Shown here piece after piece: positions 54,593 to 57,955 of a stretch of 57,955 bases of DNA. Source of the stretch: Methanolobus sp. (GTDB lineage: Archaea; Halobacteriota; Methanosarcinia; Methanosarcinales; Methanosarcinaceae); contig NZ_JADQBY010000001.1 in NCBI RefSeq assembly GCF_016278385.1, positions 1 through 57,955 of the forward strand, given 5' to 3'. Below the pieces are notes generated by a model, which saw only the letters and a list, made by a program, of their open reading frames with translations, did not search any database and was not told the origin of the DNA. Each line of letters opens with the position of its first letter. Within the stretch, counting starts at the first letter, position 1. The translations under genes and the position numbers were made by a program.

Positions 54593-55504
54593 GTGACCGG
54601 AGAAAATAACAGTGATAGCGTAAAAAAGGAAATAGCTGACCTTACAAGAATAGGGAATGAGCTTCTTGATCTACTTGAAGATAATGCCGTATCCAGTGAA
54701 CGTGAATATCAGAAGAAACGTAACATGTTTATTGCAGAGTATAATAAGTGGTATGCTCGTTGTTTGCCTATTATAAGAAGCATGATTCCTGATGGAGCTA
54801 TTAGGTTTGAGAGTTTACATCATACTACTAAACGCTCTGGCACAAATGAATATACCTATACTATACAGGATTATATACATGGAATATACTTCAAGGATAA
54901 GCCGAAAAGTTATACTGACAGTATTGCCCTCAAAAGACTGAAGGAACAAAATATAATTTTACAAAATGCGCTTCCAAGAACAAACGACTTTTCTTTTGAG
55001 ATGGAAAAATTCGTCAAAATAAATCCTATTCGCTCACAGCCCTCATATTCAATATCGAAACAGGAAAAATTCGTAGACATTGACTTTCCTGATGAACACT
55101 ATAATTCAATAAGGACAGAGATTAATTCAAGTTTTAAACGTGGGTTCACTATTTCAGCTTATTTGCTCTCAAGAGAACTTATCCGAAATCTCCTGTTGGA
55201 CATGTTAAGAAAAAGGTTCCCTCCTACATCTGCTGAAAACGTATCTCTCTATTATGACCTGCAGAACAATAGTCACAAGGAGATAAGAGCACTTTCAGGA
55301 GTCATCAAAGAAAGAAAAGATGATTTTGATATTAACCCGGAAGCACTTGACCACCTTATTGAAATGATCGAGATAATGGAACCAAAAACAAAACCTGCAT
55401 CCCATTCATTCCTTACTATTCCAACACGGGAGAATATAGAGAAGTACAGGATAGAAGAGATAGCAAAATTACTTCTCGAGATGATTGAATTTATGGCAAA
55501 ATGA
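54593..55504 (+). CDS. Unknown helical protein, possibly HEPN-like
   Basis: A 303-residue soluble protein. It is almost entirely helical: an N-terminal coiled region (VKKEIADLTRIGNELLDLLE, REYQKKRNMFIAEYNKWYAR), a middle region with TYTIQDYIHGIYFKD and a C-terminal half with RRGFTISAYLLSRELIRNLL-like KRGFTISAYLLSRELIRNLL. Proteins with a YxKWYxxxLxxI start and a TYTIxDY block occur scattered across bacteria and archaea near mobile or defence genes, and a HEPN-type fold for the end is possible. The start is a GTG without ribosome site, fitting leaderless translation. It is flanked by mobile-element debris. Function unknown. Confidence 0.65.
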   Translation: MTGENNSDSVKKEIADLTRIGNELLDLLEDNAVSSEREYQKKRNMFIAEYNKWYARCLPIIRSMIPDGAIRFESLHHTTKRSGTNEYTYTIQDYIHGIYFKDKPKSYTDSIALKRLKEQNIILQNALPRTNDFSFEMEKFVKINPIRSQPSYSISKQEKFVDIDFPDEHYNSIRTEINSSFKRGFTISAYLLSRELIRNLLLDMLRKRFPPTSAENVSLYYDLQNNSHKEIRALSGVIKERKDDFDINPEALDHLIEMIEIMEPKTKPASHSFLTIPTRENIEKYRIEEIAKLLLEMIEFMAK

Positions 55505-55792
55505 CTTAATTGAGAACGGAAATTGCACCGGAATCTGTAGATTGTCATAGATGAAGAAGTCAAATCCTTTTTTTGGCTAAGCGAGATAGAGTCTGTGGAT
55601 ATATGGGAACTCATTATCTCAATATCCCTATATGAATGTCTGTTTTTAGAAATAACAGCTGCATCAGCACCATCTTAAATAGGACTGCAATCAAATAGAT
55701 TAAGAGGAGATGTAACAATTGGAGATTGTTTTATCATTTCCATACTTACGTGCTTATATAAAAAAATGAGCTAATGGATTCAAGCTTGAATT

Positions 55793-56297
55793 TTAATGGT
55801 TTCGATATGAGACTTTTTCAAGAACATTATAACCAATCCCATATTTAAGCATATATTGTTGAGTGATCAATGCATAGGAAGCAGGGAATATCAATCCATT
55901 CTGATAATCGATAGCATTGTCCGCTGCCATAGCAATAGCATCAGTGGGATCCAGATATGTGGAATCCGGCATATTCTCCACACCAATGATCATAACATTT
56001 GAGAACTGATTCAGGCTTTGAATTGCCTGATTAAAAGCGACACTACTGGAAGCACAGGCAGTTTCAACTCTTACAATAGGAATATTCATATCAGGAATTA
56101 AAGATGTGATAGCTGAGTTTAGATGCAACTGACCATCAAGTGGACCACCAAAAAAATTAGAAACATATATGGCATCAATATCAGCCATATTTAGAGAACT
56201 ATCATTGATAATTATATATAGCCTCGTATGCAAATTCTATCAATGAGTTTGACAAAATACCAAATTTAGTCCGATAAACACTTACTATTATGTTCAC
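55793..56297 (-). pseudogene. Thiolase (acetyl-CoA acetyltransferase) N-terminal remnant
   Basis: Only about 165 residues of a roughly 385-residue thiolase-family enzyme survive. The first part (VYRTKFGILSNSLIEFAYEA) and the second (NDSSLNMADIDAIYVSNFFG, VETACASSSVAFNQAIQSL with the active-site Cys, VMIIGVENMPDSTYLDPTD) lie in different frames, separated by a one-base shift near 56215. The coding sequence then ends prematurely after VLEKVSYRNH. In archaea such thiolases act with HMG-CoA synthase in lipid (mevalonate) synthesis, so another intact copy should exist. The N-terminal end abuts a transposase fragment. Confidence 0.8.
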
Positions 56298-56500
56298 CTG
56301 TGCTTCATACTCCATCTGCCTATCGGAATAATCATACAGGTATTGGACTACTGCATAACTAAGCATCATCTCGGGAGTATTTATTACAAGCCCACCTTTT
56401 CATTGATCATATAAAGCAAGTGGTCCTTTAGTATCAGTTTTTCGTATATTTCAGGCCCATATACGAATGTTGTTTGCTTAGAATTAGATACAGAATACAT
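56298..56500 (-). pseudogene. Transposase N-terminal fragment (IS1182-like)
   Basis: Reads MYSVSNSKQTTFVYGPEIYE, KLILKDHLLYMINEKVGL then a stop, and past it in another frame VNTPEMMLSYAVVQYLYDYS and DRQMEYEA. The DHLLYMINEKV opening and the MLLxxxVQYLYxxSDRQM block match the N-terminus of IS1182-type transposases, with the connecting segment deleted. It runs directly into the thiolase remnant, suggesting the element helped to destroy that gene. Confidence 0.6.
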
Positions 56501-56639
56501 TTATCTCATAGGTTAATCAAAATATTTATAAATAATTGTCCTAAATAAATACAAATACACCTATTGACACTGATTATTCACTTACGAATAATTTGTTACA
56601 TTCTTATCATTGTAAATTTTTATTAATCGTAGTAGACTT

Positions 56640-56958
56640 TTCCGACAGTATCTAGAAGTACTCGCAGATTCTGCTTATGATGATGGAGTCATCAGGAAAT
56701 AATTGAGACACAGAGTGATCAAAAGTAATATTCCTGTTAAATATCAGGAATCTGAAAAAGCCAAAAAAAGGAAGGTCTACAAGATTTGTGCATGAATCAT
56801 ATCATAAAAGAAGGACAATAGAACAATCCTTTGCATGGTTGAATATGAGAGTTAGAAAAATAACAAATAGAGATGAAAGGTTTAACGTGGTTTTCAAAAG
56901 ACTTCTAGATATTGTATGTTTTATGATGTGTTGGAAAAAGGTTCAAGAATCATTTTAA
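56640..56958 (+). pseudogene. Transposase C-terminal fragment (IS5-like)
   Basis: Contains YLEVLADSAYDDGVIRK with a stop, then KSNIPVKYQESEKAKKRK, and after a shift RSTRFVHESYHKRRTIEQSF and AWLNMRVRKITNRDERFNVV to LLDIVCFMMCW. The ADSAYDD and later RRTIEQSFAWL are the second Asp and the Glu regions of a DDE transposase. At least one stop and one frameshift interrupt it, and the N-terminal half is missing. Confidence 0.75.
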
Positions 56959-57105
56959 AATGGGTTCGTATATAATTTATGATAAGTGTGTCAATTATAT
57001 TTGTTATTCAACTGATGTTTTTTATAGAGCCAAAATAATTAAATATAAGTAACTTACTATTTAGGTCTTAAATGTTATGTATGAGTTACATATGAAGGGT
57101 TTTTG

Positions 57106-57955
57106 ATGACTATAAAACGAGTTCTGTACATTTTTAGCATATTTATTTGTTTGCTTGTATTCCATGCATCTGTTAGTAGTGCGACTACTGTATATGTTGC
57201 TACCGACGGCAGTGGTGATTACAACTGTGACGGAAAAGATGATCACGTACAGATCAACAAGGCACTTTCGTATATTCATTCAATCGGCGGTGGAACCGTC
57301 TATCTGAAATCAGGTACTTACAGTGCAGGAGATTCCATTAAGATTGGTGATAACACTGAGCTTACAGGTAATTCTGATACAAAACTGATGATAGAAAATA
57401 ACGCATATTTTAAAAACTATGTTCCTCTAATAGAAGAGATGGGTACAGTTGGGAATATTAAAATACATGGCTTTGAACTCTATGGTAACTATGAAAATAA
57501 TGATGAGTGGATACGTGGATATGGTAAGTATTATATGTTGATTTTCATGGAGGATGTTGATAACATCGAAGTCTATGACATGTATCTACATGACAATGCA
57601 GATGATCTGATGTACTTTAACGGATGTTCTGATGTGTCTGTCCATGACAATATAGCGAGGCTCCAGGGACATGAGTTTGTCTGGGTCTCTAAATGTGATG
57701 GTGTGGAAATCTACAACAATGATATGTCTATTCAGATAAACTCTGGAATTCGCAGTGAGCTAACAAAGAACCTGAAGATCCATGATAACATAATATATGC
57801 TGAATTACATGGTGGTTACGTAGGCATTTACGTTCAATCATATCACAAAAGTTATCCTGTAACTTCTGTTGAAATATATAACAATATAATATACAATACC
57901 ATGTATGCTGGAATTTATGCATGTGCTTATGATTATGGTGATGAACACGGGACCA
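57106..57955 (+). CDS. Secreted parallel beta-helix protein (disaggregatase-like), 3' end cut by window
   Basis: The open frame begins MTIKRVLYIFSIFICLLVFH, a signal peptide ending about ASVSSA, and continues uninterrupted to the window edge (283 codons visible). Next is TTVYVATDGSGDYNCDGKDD and HVQINKALSYIHSIGGGTVY, the conserved opening of Methanosarcina disaggregatase and related beta-helix surface proteins. Repeated short strands such as NIEVYDMYLHDNADDLMYFN, GVEIYNNDMS, NLKIHDNIIY and SVEIYNNIIYNTM indicate a right-handed parallel beta-helix. Disaggregatase cleaves the methanochondroitin matrix of Methanosarcina; the actual substrate here is inferred. It probably acts on polysaccharide at the cell surface. 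Confidence 0.8.
   Translation, partial: MTIKRVLYIFSIFICLLVFHASVSSATTVYVATDGSGDYNCDGKDDHVQINKALSYIHSIGGGTVYLKSGTYSAGDSIKIGDNTELTGNSDTKLMIENNAYFKNYVPLIEEMGTVGNIKIHGFELYGNYENNDEWIRGYGKYYMLIFMEDVDNIEVYDMYLHDNADDLMYFNGCSDVSVHDNIARLQGHEFVWVSKCDGVEIYNNDMSIQINSGIRSELTKNLKIHDNIIYAELHGGYVGIYVQSYHKSYPVTSVEIYNNIIYNTMYAGIYACAYDYGDEHGT

Noticed and set aside
55530..55680. Open stretch reading VIDEEVKSFFWLSEIESVDI
   Set aside because: Has no start codon after a stop and no clear homology; may be old mobile-element debris but cannot be named.

Overview
The window comes from a methanogenic archaeon, most likely a methylotrophic member of the Methanosarcinaceae (a Methanolobus- or Methanococcoides-like genus; this is inference from gene content, not from a marker gene). 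Archaeal hallmarks are the group II chaperonin (thermosome), diphthine synthase, archaeal riboflavin synthase and FAD synthetase (RibC, RibL), pyruvoyl arginine decarboxylase, DUF357, DUF555 and DUF2119 proteins, a Tad-type archaeal pilus locus, TATA-box promoters and several probable leaderless genes. A CcmABC cytochrome c maturation cluster and a disaggregatase-like beta-helix protein point to the cytochrome-containing Methanosarcinales.

Layout. 1-5.1 kb: a lipoprotein, an XRE-CBS regulator, and flavin genes (class V aminotransferase, ribC, ribH, class I aminotransferase, with ribL convergent). 5.4-14.4 kb: cytochrome b5-like protein, a decayed three-PAS histidine kinase, msrA, DUF1638 protein, GNAT enzyme, a polar amino-acid ABC transporter, an extremely acidic repeat lipoprotein, pdaD. 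14.7-20 kb: a scarred stretch with a DUF1998-type helicase fused to a GAF-PAS sensor fragment, a broken hybrid-cluster protein gene, a surface-anchor tail fragment, ferredoxin, a second cytochrome b5-like gene, a MITE-like element, a 48-residue ORF behind a palindrome, and two tRNA genes. 20.2-27.7 kb: AmrS-type radical SAM enzyme and a type IV pilus operon that includes a pilin-like protein with two LamG domains. 27.8-33.9 kb: housekeeping genes (PfkB kinase, DUF555, DUF357, HerA-like ATPase, dphB, thermosome).

33.9-35.2 kb is the most unusual stretch: three tandem genes for 34-residue membrane microproteins. Each has the same palindrome exactly 67 bp before its start codon, a TATA box and a hairpin over the stop codon. 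The first spacing is explained by a duplication of about 494 bp that also copied the thermosome terminator and the last codons of the neighbouring DUF2119 gene. 35.2-39.3 kb: DUF2119, TlyA-like methyltransferase, BASS transporter, HAD hydrolase, old yellow enzyme. 39.3-43.1 kb: ccmC, a PH-like gene, ccmB, ccmA, a molybdopterin lipoprotein and a winged-helix regulator, together suggesting extracytoplasmic electron transfer.

43.3-52.7 kb: accessory membrane and envelope genes, including a PepSY protein with an apparent ATA start behind a perfect Shine-Dalgarno, a calcium-repeat lipoprotein with an ABC-2 exporter, a membrane protein/regulator pair, and a PepSY/membrane/ArsR operon. 53.5-58 kb: alanine dehydrogenase-like gene, an unknown probably leaderless gene, then a graveyard of thiolase and transposase fragments, ending in a secreted beta-helix protein cut by the window edge. 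No CRISPR array or rRNA gene was seen.
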